A stretch of 64,000 bases of DNA from Corylus avellana (GCF_901000735.1 NC_081542.1:26551093-26615092), one strand, 5' to 3'; positions 35,786 to 47,690 are shown, counted from the stretch's first letter. The notes: generated from the sequence alone by a model not told the origin. Made by a program: numbers and translations.

Positions 35786-35795
35786 TTTATATAGA
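35786..35795 (-). promoter_or_regulatory. Candidate TATA box for the small ORF
   Basis: CTATATAAAT on the minus strand, about 75 bp upstream of the ATG at 35713. Confidence 0.4.
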
Positions 35796-35899
35796 AGGTT
35801 GTAATGACAAGCACGACCTTTTGGTGGGTAAATGAAATGGACAGATTTTTCTTTATCAGTGGGATTGAAGAATTTTTTTCCGACTTATAAAAGAAAACC

Positions 35900-37640
35900 A
35901 CACAAATATCTCACAAATATCTTACAAATTAAGGTGATGTGACATTTTTTAATTAGTAGCTGTAAAGTTTATGGCTACTAGACCATGTGGCGTAAAAAAA
36001 GGATCGATATGAGAATTTTATAAATTGAGTTGGAAAAAATTCATCCACTCATTTTAAAGGAAAACTCTATCCAAATCAAATTGGATGAAGTCTCAAATAC
36101 TATATCACATTTGTTGAATGAGAAATGCTAAAACCCACTCTCATTTTATTGGATTAATGTAATGGTGCCCATCAACCATTAAATTTACGTCAGCCTAATA
36201 ACATAGGGGCGGAATGGGGATGTGATATCTAAGATTAATCTTACTGATTGAATCATGGGAAAAATCATATTGACCCCATATATTTTCATCAAATTTGAAT
36301 TTAGTCATTAAGTTTTTAATTTCAAGGTGTTGTCCAAGTTTAAAATAAGTTTCGTTGTTACTTTACCGTCAAAGTTAACAGTTTTGTCATTAGCCATATG
36401 TCTCATTTGACACGTCATGAACACTCAAATGCAATGCCACGTCAAAAAGTGTTAAGTCATTTGTAGAAAATAAAAATAAATAAATAAAAAAACAATCGAT
36501 CTGACAAGTAAAACTTAAAGAAACACAAAACCTAAGGAGCACACTCGCGTTAAGAAAAGACTTTGGTTTTGTTGGCATGACATTGCGTTGAGGTATTGAA
36601 ATGAACCTTGGCTCGTCAATTGAGACACATGTGCATGGCATGCTATGACGGTCAGAAAAGTGTCTCGTATCACATGTGCTCTTTCTTCCTCTTCGGTCTT
36701 CGGTCTCTTTCCAATCCCTTCTCGATTTCTGGAGAGAGCTGGTGTTGTTCCTTTTTGGGTCGTATGGATGGCCCCTCTAAAGCAGAAAAAGCGCCTTTAC
36801 TAGTCCCACTTGTCGAATAATTTCATGCAACTTTTTCAGCTTTTACATTAATGGGGTGCCCTAGTTGACACGACAGACGTGATGCCAACGTCATACAGCG
36901 ATGGTCGTATTGGCACTGCTGGTTTGGTGGCCGGACAACAACATGCAGGTTGAAGTAGTCATAGTAGGTGCCGACGGGAAGGACAAAGGTGAAACGGAGA
37001 GAGATTGTTTAAAAAATTTTAAAATATTTTGCCTTCTTATATTACACTAACGGTCGGCATCCTGTGTTCCCGACCGAAATGGCTGCTAGCGGTATAATTA
37101 AGTCTTAAGTATTAACTAGTATTTTTTTTTTTAGAGGAATCTTTTATATTCATTACTTGAAAAAAAAAAATATATTAAGAGCATATATAAAGCTCTTACA
37201 TGAGTATAAAACTCTAATAAATCATAGTCAAAGCTATCAATCAGGTTATAACGTTATACAGACAAACATAAAAATTTTACAATCAAGTCTTATCTATGAC
37301 TTTAATATTCGCTAACTCATGTTCAAAGTTTAGTTATACTGTTATAGATGCTCCAGGCAAACTCAATCTACTCCATAAGTAGCTCGTATTCCCAACTTTT
37401 ATTTTCTCAGTCATGGGGAGTAAAACCCTCACACTGAAACTAATCTTCATCGACCAAAAAGTCAGGATAAAAACCTTAACCCCTAAAGATCGCTCATGAA
37501 AGTAGATCTAAGTAGAAGTCAAGCCCTTATTTAAAAAACCTAGGGCCGGCTACCCAACCTAATTTTATATAGTAGTTGAGATAATAGGGAAATACAATAT
37601 CCTCTCTCTATTTTAAATGATATTAATAACATTCATTTTA
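35900..37640. other. Intergenic, no gene seen
   Basis: One arm of a foldback element may lie at about 36248-36400 ('GGGAAAAATCATATTGACCCC'). Nothing else could be supported; open frames here are short and compositionally random. Confidence 0.4.
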
Positions 37641-37779
37641 AATGAACCACTTTGCTTTTCTTTTCTTTGTTTTTCTTTTTTTTTTTCGTGGTTTTGTTGA
37701 GCTTGAATTTGAGGTTGCTTCAGTCTAGGATTCCTATTTAATCGAAAATAATGGGTTTTTATTTAAATTCATTTAAATA

Positions 37780-38140
37780 TTTTGTGGGTTTTTTTTCTTT
37801 TCGTTTTTGTGATTTACTAGGATTTTTATTTTCTTGGAAGTGTTTTTTTTTTTCTGCTTTTGAAAGCAAAAGAAAGCATAAAAATTTATTTGATTATCTT
37901 TCTGTTCGATTCTCGAGAAATTTTCTTTGTACCATACCTCGATCGGAATTTATGTTTTGGTGGAGATATAAATTTGTTTCTCTTTTGTTAGTGAAAAGAA
38001 AGCATAAATTTATTTGATTATCTTTATGTTTGTTTCTCGAGAAAGTTTCTTTGTGCCATACTCAAGTCATGTTTGTGTGGAGATCTAAATTTGTTTGTGA
38101 AATTCTTGGTTTAGTTGTTCTTCATTTGAATGTTTTATGG
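37780..38140. repeat. Tandem repeat, about 125-bp unit, also found at 40890-41145
   Basis: 'gaaagcataaa' then 'tttatttgattatcttt', 'ctcgagaaa' and 'ggagat(a/c)taaatttgttt' occur twice in a row (about 37863-37990 and 37991-38105). The flanking words 'ttagttgttcttcatttgaa' plus 'tgttttatg' recur at about 40970-40992, and 'gataacttagcattgaac' occurs at 40549 and in similar form at 41125, on the other side of the LTR element. Confidence 0.65.
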
Positions 38141-38149
38141 TTGAGTTGT

Positions 38150-38548
38150 TGATGCAAATTAATTGCGTAGCCGTCAGTTTGTTTTATTTTCTAAACCAAC
38201 TTTATGTTATTATTTTATTAGGGTTAGGGTTTTGGGAGTCTTTATTTCGTTATTTTATTAGGTTTCGGGTTTTTGGGGTATTTATGTCATGTTTTATTAG
38301 GTATAGGAGTCTTGGGGTTATAAATACATGCTTATAGCCTCTAATTTATTAGTTTATGTTGATTATTGATTTTTATTAATGAAAATTACTCAGAGTTGAG
38401 TTTATTCCTCTATTTTCCTTCAAAACCTAGAGAGTATCTAGTTTTGTCAAGAAGATTTCTTAGATCATTGATAGAATCAAGATCTAGAAGTATTTATCCG
38501 CTACTTATTGATGTTTTTCGTTGCAGCCCACTAAGTCACGAAACATCA
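38150..38548 (+). repeat. 5' LTR
   Basis: Starts TGATGCA and ends ...ACATCA. Contains a TATA-like 'ggggttataaatacatgc' about 240 bp before the end. Compared with the 3' LTR it has an extra ~40-bp 'ttattaggtttcgggttt' segment and scattered substitutions. Confidence 0.88.
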
Positions 38549-38689
38549 GTTGATATCAGAGCTCAATTACTTTCCATGAATAGGGAGGAGCAACCGCGTT
38601 GCAAACATGAATGAGGTGTTCGTACGCACGGAGATAGCACGTAAGAGGAGGAACCGGCAATTCGCTTGTGGCACATGAGTGGTGGGCCG

Positions 38690-39230
38690 AACGGTTGTCG
38701 TCACCAACCAAGACCGCGATTCGCGGAGGCGGAAGGCAAATTTATCGTTGAACATTGGCAACACATGGAGGATCGATTCAGGGCTATGATGGATCAAATT
38801 GAAGACCTTACTACCCAATTATCCAACTTGTGTGGTCAACATGGGAACGAATTTAGAAACCCGTTTGCGGAGCGCCGAACGCACAGACGTCAACACCATG
38901 CGCAAACTCATGCCAATCGTAGATTCGAACTCAATATTCCGGAATTCAACGGGGATCTAGAACCCGACGAATTTCTGGATTAAGTGTTGGCTGTTGAAGA
39001 AGTTTTTGAATTCAACAGGGTGCTCGATGAACAACCAATCTCTTTGGTGGTACACACATTCCGGGGAAGAGTTGGTGCATAGCGGCAACAACTAAAGAAA
39101 ATTAGGATGCGGCAAGGCAAATTGAAGATCAATATTTGGGAGAAACTATTGAAATATATGCGAGTCGCTTTCTTGCCCATAGTTATACCATGGGACATAA
39201 GTCATAAAATTGGAGACAAGGGTCTATGGT
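38690..39230 (+). pseudogene. gag fragment of the Ty3-type element
   Basis: Reads MEDRFRAMMDQIEDLTTQL..., then the retrotransposon gag motif (RFELNIPEFNGDLEPDEFLD, VEEVFEFNRVLDEQ, QQLKKIRMRQGK). In-frame stops stand where conserved Trp codons are expected: after EFLD at about 38981, and in the WW pair near 39078. Broken, so not translatable as gag. Confidence 0.75.
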
Positions 39231-39359
39231 TGTGACAAAAAAAATAGAAAATTCCTAAAAAAAAAAAGGTATTTAGGGAAACATGGAGTGAGGGGAAGAG
39301 TCCACGACTCGCCAATTGGACCCTTACTTGCCAACCACAAATCCATAAACCGAATTTAT

Positions 39360-40152
39360 ATTATGTGAATGAGGAAAAAGAATATGTGGATGGAGAGTTT
39401 CAAGAATCCGAATTCATTGATGACGAGTTCCGACATGAAGATGTTGAAGATCTTTTGTAAGGATTCATGGCTTGAGATTTCCCACCAACCTAAGATGAGG
39501 AGCCCAAAGAAGATGATTCATGGGAAGAGGAAAAAACCCCAGAGGAGCACGAAGAAGATGGGTTTTATCCTATGTTTAACGTCCTCTACCCGGAAGAAGA
39601 TGACCAATTGGATGGGGAAGGATACAAAGAAGATGAATTTTTTCCCATATTTGCCGGCCTCTACCCCGAAGATGATCAATTGGAAGAGAAAGAGCCTACA
39701 GATGACATCGCCGATTATGAAGAGGGTGGTGAAGACCTTTCAGGTGAAGCGCCTAATTTTAATGGTGAAGATGTTGATTATGTTGATTTCCTTGATGTTG
39801 AAAATATTTTAAATTCTCCTAACGAAGATTATGGTGAGTTTTATGCGGATGAGGAAAATTATATGTTCACAAGGGAAACAATGGCTGACCCATTCTTGAG
39901 TATTTTCATGGCACGTGGAAGGGAAAAGGAGCAAGAGAAGTATGGCAAATCCGAAGTATTGCCAAGTGATGTGTGGGGTTGTCACGACAACCGTCAAGGT
40001 ATTCCGATAATGAGGAGCATCACGCTTACTATGAGGTGTTGTCTTGTTTTGATCTTGAGGAAGGGCGAGTGGAACGAGTTGATAGGGCATCTAAAGGACC
40101 GTGGAAAGAACCGGCCGAATTCGAGGACGAATTATCTCCAACAAGGGGAGAA
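39360..40152 (+). pseudogene. Acidic second region of the LTR element
   Basis: A long Asp/Glu-rich frame (best part 39572-39990) contains an internal repeat of the type FYPMFNVLYPEEDDQLDGE / FFPIFAGLYPEDDQLEEKE. Upstream the same composition continues with stops. After about 39975 a second frame (YYEVLSCFDLEEGRVERVDR) looks equally protein-like, which suggests a frameshift. No known domain; not pol. Confidence 0.55.
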
Positions 40153-40508
40153 TGATGCATATTGCGTAGCCGTCATTTTATTTTATTTTCTAAACCGACT
40201 TTATGTTGTTATTTTACTAAGGTTAGGATTTTTGGAGTCTTTATTTCGTTATTTTATTAGGTTTAGGAGTCTTGGGGCTATAAATACATGCTTATACCCT
40301 CTAGTTTATCAGTTTATGTTGATTATTGATTTTTATTAATGAGAATTACTCAGAGTTGAGTTTATTCCTCTATTTTCCTTCAAAACCTAGAGAGTATCTA
40401 GTTTTGTCAAAAATATTTCTTAGATCATTGAAAGAATCAAGATCTATAAATATTTATCTGCTACTTATTGATGTTCTTCGATGCAGCCCACTAAGTCACG
40501 CTACATCT
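40153..40508 (+). repeat. 3' LTR
   Basis: Starts TGATGCAT directly after the polypurine tract and ends ACATCT, followed by the GTTGT duplication. Confidence 0.88.
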
Positions 40509-41230
40509 GTTGTTCTTCAAAAGAACATAAATCTTTCGAAATACTAAAGAGATAACTTAGCATTGAACATAACTATTTTCAAAAGATTTATTTAATTGCG
40601 TTAAATGCTAAATGAAAGAATTTGTTTTATTTTGTGTTCATAAAAAAATTATTTTGTTCACTTTGATCTATATTTTTTGGAATATTCATAATTATATAAA
40701 TTTTATTTCTATTGAAATATAATAGGTATCATACCAATAATATCGAAGACTTGTGCTAATTTTATACTAACACTTTGATAATCAAAATCTAGATTTTCTT
40801 CTTGCTACTTTTTTTTTTCTTTTTTTCTTTTTTTAATACTTCTTTCGTATTAAACTACTCCAATGAGAACAAATATTTTAACATGTTTCCAATCTACGTT
40901 TGGGTGGAGATCTAAATTTATTTCTGTTTTGTTTGTGAACATTTTTTTTTTTTTTTTGTTGAGTTAAGTTGTTCTTCATTTGAATGTTTTATGAGATTTT
41001 TTTTTTTTCCTTCTTTTGTGTGATTTACTCAAATTTTCAAATATTTTTTTGGAAGTATTTTTTCTAGGCGAAAATTTATTTGATTGTTGTGCTGAAAAAG
41101 CTTACTCTTTTGAAACACCAAAATGATAACTAAGCATTGAACCAGGTTAGACCATTTCTTAATCTTTTCTCTGTCTTCAAAGGGATCTTGAATCTCTCTC
41201 AAATTGTACTCATCACTCATATAGTCATAT

Positions 41231-42472
41231 CACTACAAAAAACCTTTTGATTAGTAACGACACATTAGTAAGGTGTCAATAGGCTTGACATGTTACTAAA
41301 TGTTAGTAACGTATGGTTAGTAACGTGTGCAGTACTGTGTTACTAATTTGGATGTTACTAAATTCCTATTAGTAACATGTCAATCATTTTCACACATTAC
41401 TAAACTTTAATAACGCATAAAAAATTGCACGTTACTAGAGTTTAAAAAATTAGTAAAAAAAATAATTTTTTTTTTCAAATTTATTTTCGGAATTTGAACG
41501 AGTAGTGCTCTTAGGCCTGCAAGTTTTGTGTTTTTTCATTAAAAAGAATTTCAAAGCCTTTACTATGATCCCAAGCCAAACTCTTGCTGCTTTCTGTGGG
41601 TCTCGAATCTTGGCTGCCCATTTCCCCCACGGTCTCTGCCTTACTCATCTATAGTGTCTTGGGTCAACAATACTCATGTAATTAAGAAAAGAAACTAAAC
41701 AAGTTGCAAAAAATTAATTAATTTGAAAGAGATAGAAAAATCAGAGAAAAAAAAAAAATTACCTATTAGAGTATACGATGTCTGCTCCCCAAGTGGATTC
41801 AACCTGAAAAATCAAACCAAACCAACCAGAAAATCAGACCTAGAAAAATTTCAAACACCCAAACCCAAACCCAACAGACAAATTTTTCTTTGCTTTTTCA
41901 TTTTCTTCTTATCTTCTCTTCTACTTTTCTTTTTCTTCTTCCCATTTGAGAGAAGAGGGAGCTGCCATGGGGGTATACTGGGCGTGAGAGCAAAAGAGAG
42001 AAAAAGAGAAGAAGAAAGAAGAAAGAAAAAGTGTGGCAGGGAGGAAGAAAAAAGAGAGAAGAAGAACAAAAAAGAGAAAAAGAGGGAAGCAGCTGGCGCA
42101 TGTTTCCAATGTCCATTGGTAACGTGTCAAATTTGACACGTTACAATTTAGTAACGTGTCAAATTTGACACATTACCATTTATAACGTGTCAACTTTGAC
42201 ACTTTATTAAAGTTTAAGATTTGTTATTTTATTTATTTTTTTAGTTTTTGAATTAGTAACGTGTCAAAGTTGACACGTTACTAAAGTTTTCGAATTTATT
42301 TATTTATTTTTATTTATTTATTTATTTTCAGTTTTCGAATTAGTAACCTAGGTAAAGTGACACGTTACTAAAAAATTTAGTAACGTGTCAGTTTGTGACA
42401 CGTTATTAAATGGTAACGTGGCAAAAAATAATGAACAGTACACACGTTACTAAAACTAATTTTTTTTTAGTG
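41231..42472. mobile_element. Non-autonomous CACTA (En/Spm) element
   Basis: Begins CACTACAAAAAA and ends TTTTTTTTAGTG (reverse CACTAAAAAAAA). The 3-bp direct repeat TAT flanks it at 41228-41230 and 42473-42475. Subterminal regions are packed with direct and inverted copies of 'ttagtaacgtgtca' (41250-41440 and 42117-42450), as expected for transposase-binding sites of CACTA elements. The middle (41500-42110) is purine-rich, without a transposase, and may be captured DNA. 1242 bp. Confidence 0.9.
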
Positions 42473-42479
42473 TATATAT

Positions 42480-43510
42480 ATATATATATATACATACACG
42501 TACATCATCCATCAAAGTGTGATCCATGTTGCAAATAACATGCATTTGCTTTACACCATTCATTTCTACTCCTGCCGCCCCCTGCAGTCAGCATCCATTT
42601 ATCATCAAATATAGATTTGGTCGACGGCTGCCCCCATCATGTGATGTGAGAAGCAAAGTGGAAAGAACCAAGAAAACCCTTAAAAGGTCTGGTTTGGATG
42701 AAAAGCATTTATATTTGAGGCTGAATGTGGACCATGAGTCTATGGCATTTGGTCTAAGTCTTACTACTGTTCATGCCCTGGATAAGAGGCTAAGGTGTTG
42801 CAGGATAAAGAGAGAAATTGATGTGTTTCAGCCAAGACAAACCTAAATTGTGGATGAACATGACGACGACGGACCATCCATACGTATCGTTGAGGCATCT
42901 GCGACGTCCTACTAATATTCTATAATATTAGTTTCCAAGCATGTGACTTGTAGGACCATTCACAAATCAATCGGTACGGTTTGGAATGAACGGGAGGTAG
43001 GGTGTCACAATCTTCCCAAATTTGATTCAATTATAGTATACGTGGTGTAGTTTTTTTAACAATTTAAATTTAATTTAATTTTATAATCTCTTTCTTTCTC
43101 GCTAAAACAAACTTGAAATTAAATTTAAACCGTTTTAGAGCAAATCCGAGCCGCCCTAACCTCTTATAATTGCTTGAAACGTTTCTGTAGGTTCTACAGT
43201 AATGAATACTTGTGTGCTCCTCTCAAACAATCCCTCTGATCATTTTGGTTAAAAAGATTAATTACATACAAATTATATGATTTAGGAGAAAGAATGTAAA
43301 AACTTGTGCACATGCATGTACTGCAGAAAATATACGGATATGGTACTATTTATTTGTTTATCAATTATCATGAAGTGGACATATTAGCCAAACAAGTTGC
43401 TAGGAAATGCATCCTACTCTCAACGGCAAAGTGTGTCGACGATTTGACAGACTCAACTTGTTGAACAAAAGTATCAAGTCATCTGCAAGTTCCAGCATTA
43501 CTTTTTATTA
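42480..43510. other. Intergenic, one unassigned open frame
   Basis: A (TA)n tract follows the CACTA element. A 106-codon frame at 42526-42846 has normal-looking composition but no recognisable domain, promoter or intron; I do not call it a gene. Confidence 0.35.
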
Positions 43511-43526
43511 ACTAGCCAATGAAAAA

Positions 43527-44274
43527 GAGAGCATAACAAAGTGGGGGGAGGGAGTTACGACTCCCTCCTCCCCGCCCCCCTTCTCTTTTCCCCTTCCCCC
43601 TTCATTTTCCTGCCTTCACTATAGATCGATCAGGGCACGTATGTCAATAGTCCTCGGGGTGCTTTTTAGTGGCGCGTGGGTGGCCAACAGTGGCACGTAG
43701 AATGTGTGAGGGTGTGTTGAGTTTTTATTATTGTATTTTCATTGTTTTTAAATAAGGATATATTCTCTCTAGATCTACTTTTAGTAGCGATCTATGGGGT
43801 AAAGTTTTATTCGTTTTCTTAGGTTTCATTTTCACAAATCCTTAAGAATAACGGAATTGGTTTCCGCTCAGTCTTTGGTTTTCTTATGGTTCTTTTTCTG
43901 GGAGTAAACCATAGACCGATGACGGAGGAGTTATCAAGCATAAAGAAGAATTTTTACTATGGTAAAGGCAGCGAAATGAATTGGGATTGATAAAACACTA
44001 GTAGTGAAGATAAAAAATCAAAAAGTCAGGGAATCAAGGACCTGACAGCGGATAGAGACGTGATTCATCAGAATTTGCTATAGATCTGAAACTGATTGAG
44101 ATGGTGACTTTTCATAGATATTGTCTTATAATAGCTCGAGAGGCTACTGTGTATGTCATAAATAATACTTGAGTTATGAAGATTCCAAATTATATCTTTG
44201 GCATTGTATGGAGCATTTTGCCTCATTTGATTGTTATATCAATGAAGAGATAATTCGTTCAAAAAAAAAAAAAA
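43527..44274 (+). mobile_element. Non-LTR retrotransposon with poly(A) and 16-bp target duplication
   Basis: Flanked by identical AACTAGCCAATGAAAA at 43511-43526 and 44275-44290; the 3' end is a poly(A) run (44261-44274) after 'gataattcgttc'. The 5' part is G- then C-rich (43540-43610). About 750 bp without a coding domain: a non-autonomous or internally deleted LINE. Its 3' end resembles the 28020-29035 element. Confidence 0.85.
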
Positions 44275-44290
44275 AACTAGCCAATGAAAA

Positions 44291-45780
44291 GTTAATGTTG
44301 AAAATGATAGAATATATTGTGATATTATGGGAATATATTAGCATTGATTGTAATTGATAAAACCAAATCAGAATTAAATATACCTGATTTGATTTTATCA
44401 ATTATGCACCCTACTCTCTTATTGGTTATTATTCTTTTGTCTTAGTGGCCATATATAGTTATCATTTGCCATTGTTTGGAGCTGCTATTGGATAGATTTA
44501 TATATTTTCTACAATTTCTTGCTTGAAATAGAAAATGATAGAAAATTGTGAGAGGCTTCTGATGGGGCTTATATGTCCAAACAGATACTTAAGCTGTCTG
44601 AACACTTCTTTCAACAGATGAGTTTCCTGGTCAGACAAGAAATTAAAGGACCCATCGAAAGCCTCTAATAGCCCCCTGCCCAATTTGTAGGGGCATGGGC
44701 ATTGTTGTGGATTACGATCTAATCTCATATCTACCCGTGTTTATCTTAAGTAAAATGGTTCTTGCATGAGTTTTAAATAATGGATCTCGTTTTTAAATCC
44801 AAACAGTAGTTAGTTATCTCTTACATTAAGTTCAAAATGCTATATTACATATGACCGATTTACATTGGGTTTCGATTTTAGAAACAAGATCTATCATCTT
44901 TAATGTGTTAAGAACAATGTTAGGGATTATGATTGATTATGTTTGATTTAAACTTACATGTATTGTAGATGATGTATTTTATGATTTCTATAATGATTAG
45001 GAATTGGGTTATCGCATGAGATTAGGATTGTATAGTTAAATCTAAGTTTTAATTTCTGTTATAGAGAACCAAACATTCGATGGTGATGGTAAGCCATGAT
45101 TATAGTTCTAATTGACATGATTAGGGTTTAATGTGTAAGATTAGGGTTTCGAATTTGATATATGTTTAATATTATAGTGTTTAGGGTTTAGGGTGATTTG
45201 TAGTGTCATAAAGTTGAGATATCCGTGACTGAGGATTGCCTATAGTAAGCAAATCATCCAAATAAATTTTAAGTGGGAGAGGTACGGGGTACTTAGTGAT
45301 GCCCTAAATAGTGTTGATTTGTCAAAACAACACTAATGGGCGTCGGTTTACTATTCAAACGACGCCTCTTAAACGCCCTAAATAGTGTCGTCTCTCTCGT
45401 ATCATGTGCCCAAAACATTGCCACACATTCTTATCCATTTTAAGGGGAGTAGGAAAATTTGCCAAGAAAATCATTTTTACCATCATTTTCAAGTTAAATA
45501 AAAAAAAAATAAAAAAATAAAAAAAGGTAGAAGAGTAGGTGAAACGTAGCAATATCACAACCGGCTGCACCTTTTTGGCCGAGAAAAGTGCTAATTTGGA
45601 TACTATCAATACCAACAAGAAGCAAATCTCTAGAGATATCTCATTCCCCATCCATGCTTCGACACATACCAAAATATGGTCCCACGCCATGTTTATCTGC
45701 TGCCAATGTCTTGGAAACATCACTCTTTCTGAAATTAATTTCAAAAGCAAGAGGCGGCACTAACAGCCAAATATGATTAA
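44291..45780. other. Intergenic, no gene seen
   Basis: Telomere-like words 'attagggtttcg' and 'gtgtttagggtttagggtg' lie at about 45122-45195. An inverted 'gcgtcgg...cgacgcc' word at 45340-45365 may be the end of a small transposon. No coding region could be supported. Confidence 0.4.
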
Positions 45781-45822
45781 ACCCCTTCGTTGGACTATTG
45801 ACTCCATCTTAGCCATGCAAGG

Positions 45823-45832
45823 CCTTATAAAT
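45823..45832 (+). promoter_or_regulatory. TATA box of the 84-aa gene
   Basis: CCTTATAAATC stands about 115 bp upstream of the ATG at 45944, a normal spacing for a plant gene with an ~80-bp leader. Confidence 0.5.
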
Positions 45833-45943
45833 CTCACACTTTTGCTCATGCTCATCCACAACAAAGCCTTGGATTCAAACCATCACCACCTTTTCTTTTC
45901 TTTTCCTTTGCTAGCTTACCTGTTTGTTTCCCAAGAAAAAACA

Positions 45944-46198
45944 ATGGCCAATTCCCGCAATATTGCAAGGTTTATCTCAGAGGTTGCACCACCACAGTAT
46001 ATTAGTGTCATGAGGCAAAGAGCCTCCAAGATGTTGGATACAATAAATGAAGAAGAAAGAGATATTGCCAGTGCAAAGGATTCTTCCTCTTCTTCTTCTT
46101 CTTCATCTCCCACTTGTGCTTCTTCAGCAGCTGCTACTGCTGAGACTAAGTATTTCCTGAAAGAGGTTCACAGGTCTTTTTCGATCTTTGACCACTGA
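45944..46198 (+). CDS. Small plant protein of unknown function (84 aa)
   Basis: ATG at 45944 ('aaaaacaATGGCC', a good plant start context). The protein opens MANSRNIARFISEVAPPQYI, continues SVMRQRASKMLDTINEEERD, has a Ser-rich linker (nine Ser in a row) and ends near KYFLKEVHRSFSIFDH. The N-terminal half looks like a conserved plant-specific family of short single-exon proteins, but I cannot name a function. The same frame is open upstream to 45773, but the leader is hydrophobic and follows the TATA box, so the inner ATG is preferred. Confidence 0.65.
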   Translation: MANSRNIARFISEVAPPQYISVMRQRASKMLDTINEEERDIASAKDSSSSSSSSSPTCASSAAATAETKYFLKEVHRSFSIFDH

Positions 46199-46449
46199 GA
46201 GCCATGGAAGCTGAGAAAAGAAAATTGGAAAAGCCTTGTAAGCAGCCTGCTGAAGCTGCATGAAGTATCTTTTTTTTCATGTGTATTTTATTCCCTTTTT
46301 TTTTTCTCCTGTAACGAACCAGATCCTGGAGAATTTGGTCAGAAGGCCAAGAGTGGCTAAGACTGTAGAGGGCCTATTTGAGTTAAGGCTGAAGGAGAAT
46401 TTTATATGCTGTAATCTGCTGCATGTACACAGATAGTATTCTGCCAATA

Positions 46450-47690
46450 TATTCAACATTGTTTACAATTCAGCATGCATTATTGTTTCATCTTGAAATT
46501 TTACATATTCCTTTTCAACCTTAAATGCTGTACACTGATATCTTATTTTCCTTCATTGAAATATGAAGACAACCACAGACAAAAATCAAACAAGAAGAAA
46601 AGAAACAAAGACCTCACATAATAACAAACAACAGGTAAATAATTTTCATAAATTTCATCATAAATGTGAAATACTTAAATGGACAAATAAAAAAATTTAT
46701 ATGATAAAAATAAAAAAGATGCAGGGTCACTTGTTTGCTTGGCTCATCAAACTAGGGCTAGTTCATAGCTAGTTGGGATCAATTATCAAAGAATGGAGAC
46801 TTTACAAATAAAGTCTAAGGATTGGCATTCCATTATTGTCATTTTATATGGTTACAATTATCTCCGTTACCAATGCACCTACCGTTGGCGATATTGAAGG
46901 AGGGGCGCTAGTAATACAGTAGGCACAGGACTATCTTGATAAATGTGAACTCCAAACTCAAAGAGGCATATGATTATTTTATGTAACACCAGGCAAAGCG
47001 CCGTTCATTTAAAATGAACAGCTTAAATCTTGCTAATAAAACGAGAATAAAAAGAGGCTTTTTATTGTATAGTGGGCAGCTAAACCACCCGTTTGGGTGG
47101 TTCGGCCACTTCTAAACCACCCCATCTAGGGGTAGCCATACTACCCATGTTGCTAAGGGGTCATTCAGCCACCCCCAACCCAGCTAGCTATCTGGGGCAG
47201 CTGATCAACTCTTGTAGCAAAATGGGTGATTTAGCCACCCCCAAACCATCTAGTTGAGTGGTTGGCCACCCCACTAAGACCACTTGAAGGCTCTCTATTT
47301 TATGTTTTGGGAAGAATTCAGAGGTCACAAGGAAGAGGCACCCGAGTAATATTTGTGAACACTTGAGCAAAATCAAGACGTTACCAAGTGATATGATTGG
47401 TTGGTCAAAAAAACCAATGATATGATTGGGTTCGAGGATGGTTATAATCATATTCTTCAAAAACAGAGCCAACTTATTTGAGACATTTGAAACATGTTAC
47501 AAAATGAGATATACAAAGTTGTATGCTAAAAAATTGTGTATATTACATTTTTTTCAACTCCATTAACTTTCTATGCTATAAAACATCTCTCATCCATGGA
47601 TCTCAACAAAAATTTCTAAAAAGCCCTTCTCTAAAACTCTCTTCCCATTCACCACAAAATTGGAATCTGCTGTTGCAGAGCTTCTTGCTT
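46450..47690. other. Intergenic with 'ggccaccc' repeat block
   Basis: Positions 47075-47285 hold many short direct and inverted copies of 'gggtggttcggccacc' type words. The same diction is seen in the loops of foldback elements (33756, 59570, 23000), so it is probably the middle of such an element. No gene seen. Confidence 0.45.

Larger units (their letters stand above)
38150..40508 (+). mobile_element. Non-autonomous Ty3-type LTR retrotransposon (gag only, TR-GAG-like)
   Basis: LTRs at 38150-38548 and 40153-40508 flank 1.6 kb of internal DNA. Next to the 5' LTR is a primer-binding-site-like TGATATCAGAGC (38551-38562). Just before the 3' LTR is a polypurine tract (ACAAGGGGAGAA, 40141-40152). 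The host target duplication GTTGT is intact at 38145-38149 and 40509-40513. Internal coding is a gag fragment plus an acidic second region; protease, reverse transcriptase and integrase are absent. Confidence 0.9.

Noticed and set aside
41723..42139. Long Lys/Glu-rich frame and its antisense Phe/Ser-rich partners
   Set aside because: Produced by a purine-rich stretch in the CACTA element; low complexity with no recognisable motif.
42526..42846. 106-codon open frame right of the CACTA element
   Set aside because: No domain, promoter or intron evidence, and nothing in its sequence resembles a known family; length is compatible with chance.
45355..45750. 131-codon minus-strand frame upstream of the small 84-aa gene
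   Set aside because: Phe/Leu-rich middle comes from an A/T tract and no family resemblance is seen.
45773..45943. Upstream in-frame extension of the 84-aa gene
   Set aside because: It spans the TATA box and presumed leader; the ATG at 45944 has better context and the family-like sequence starts there.
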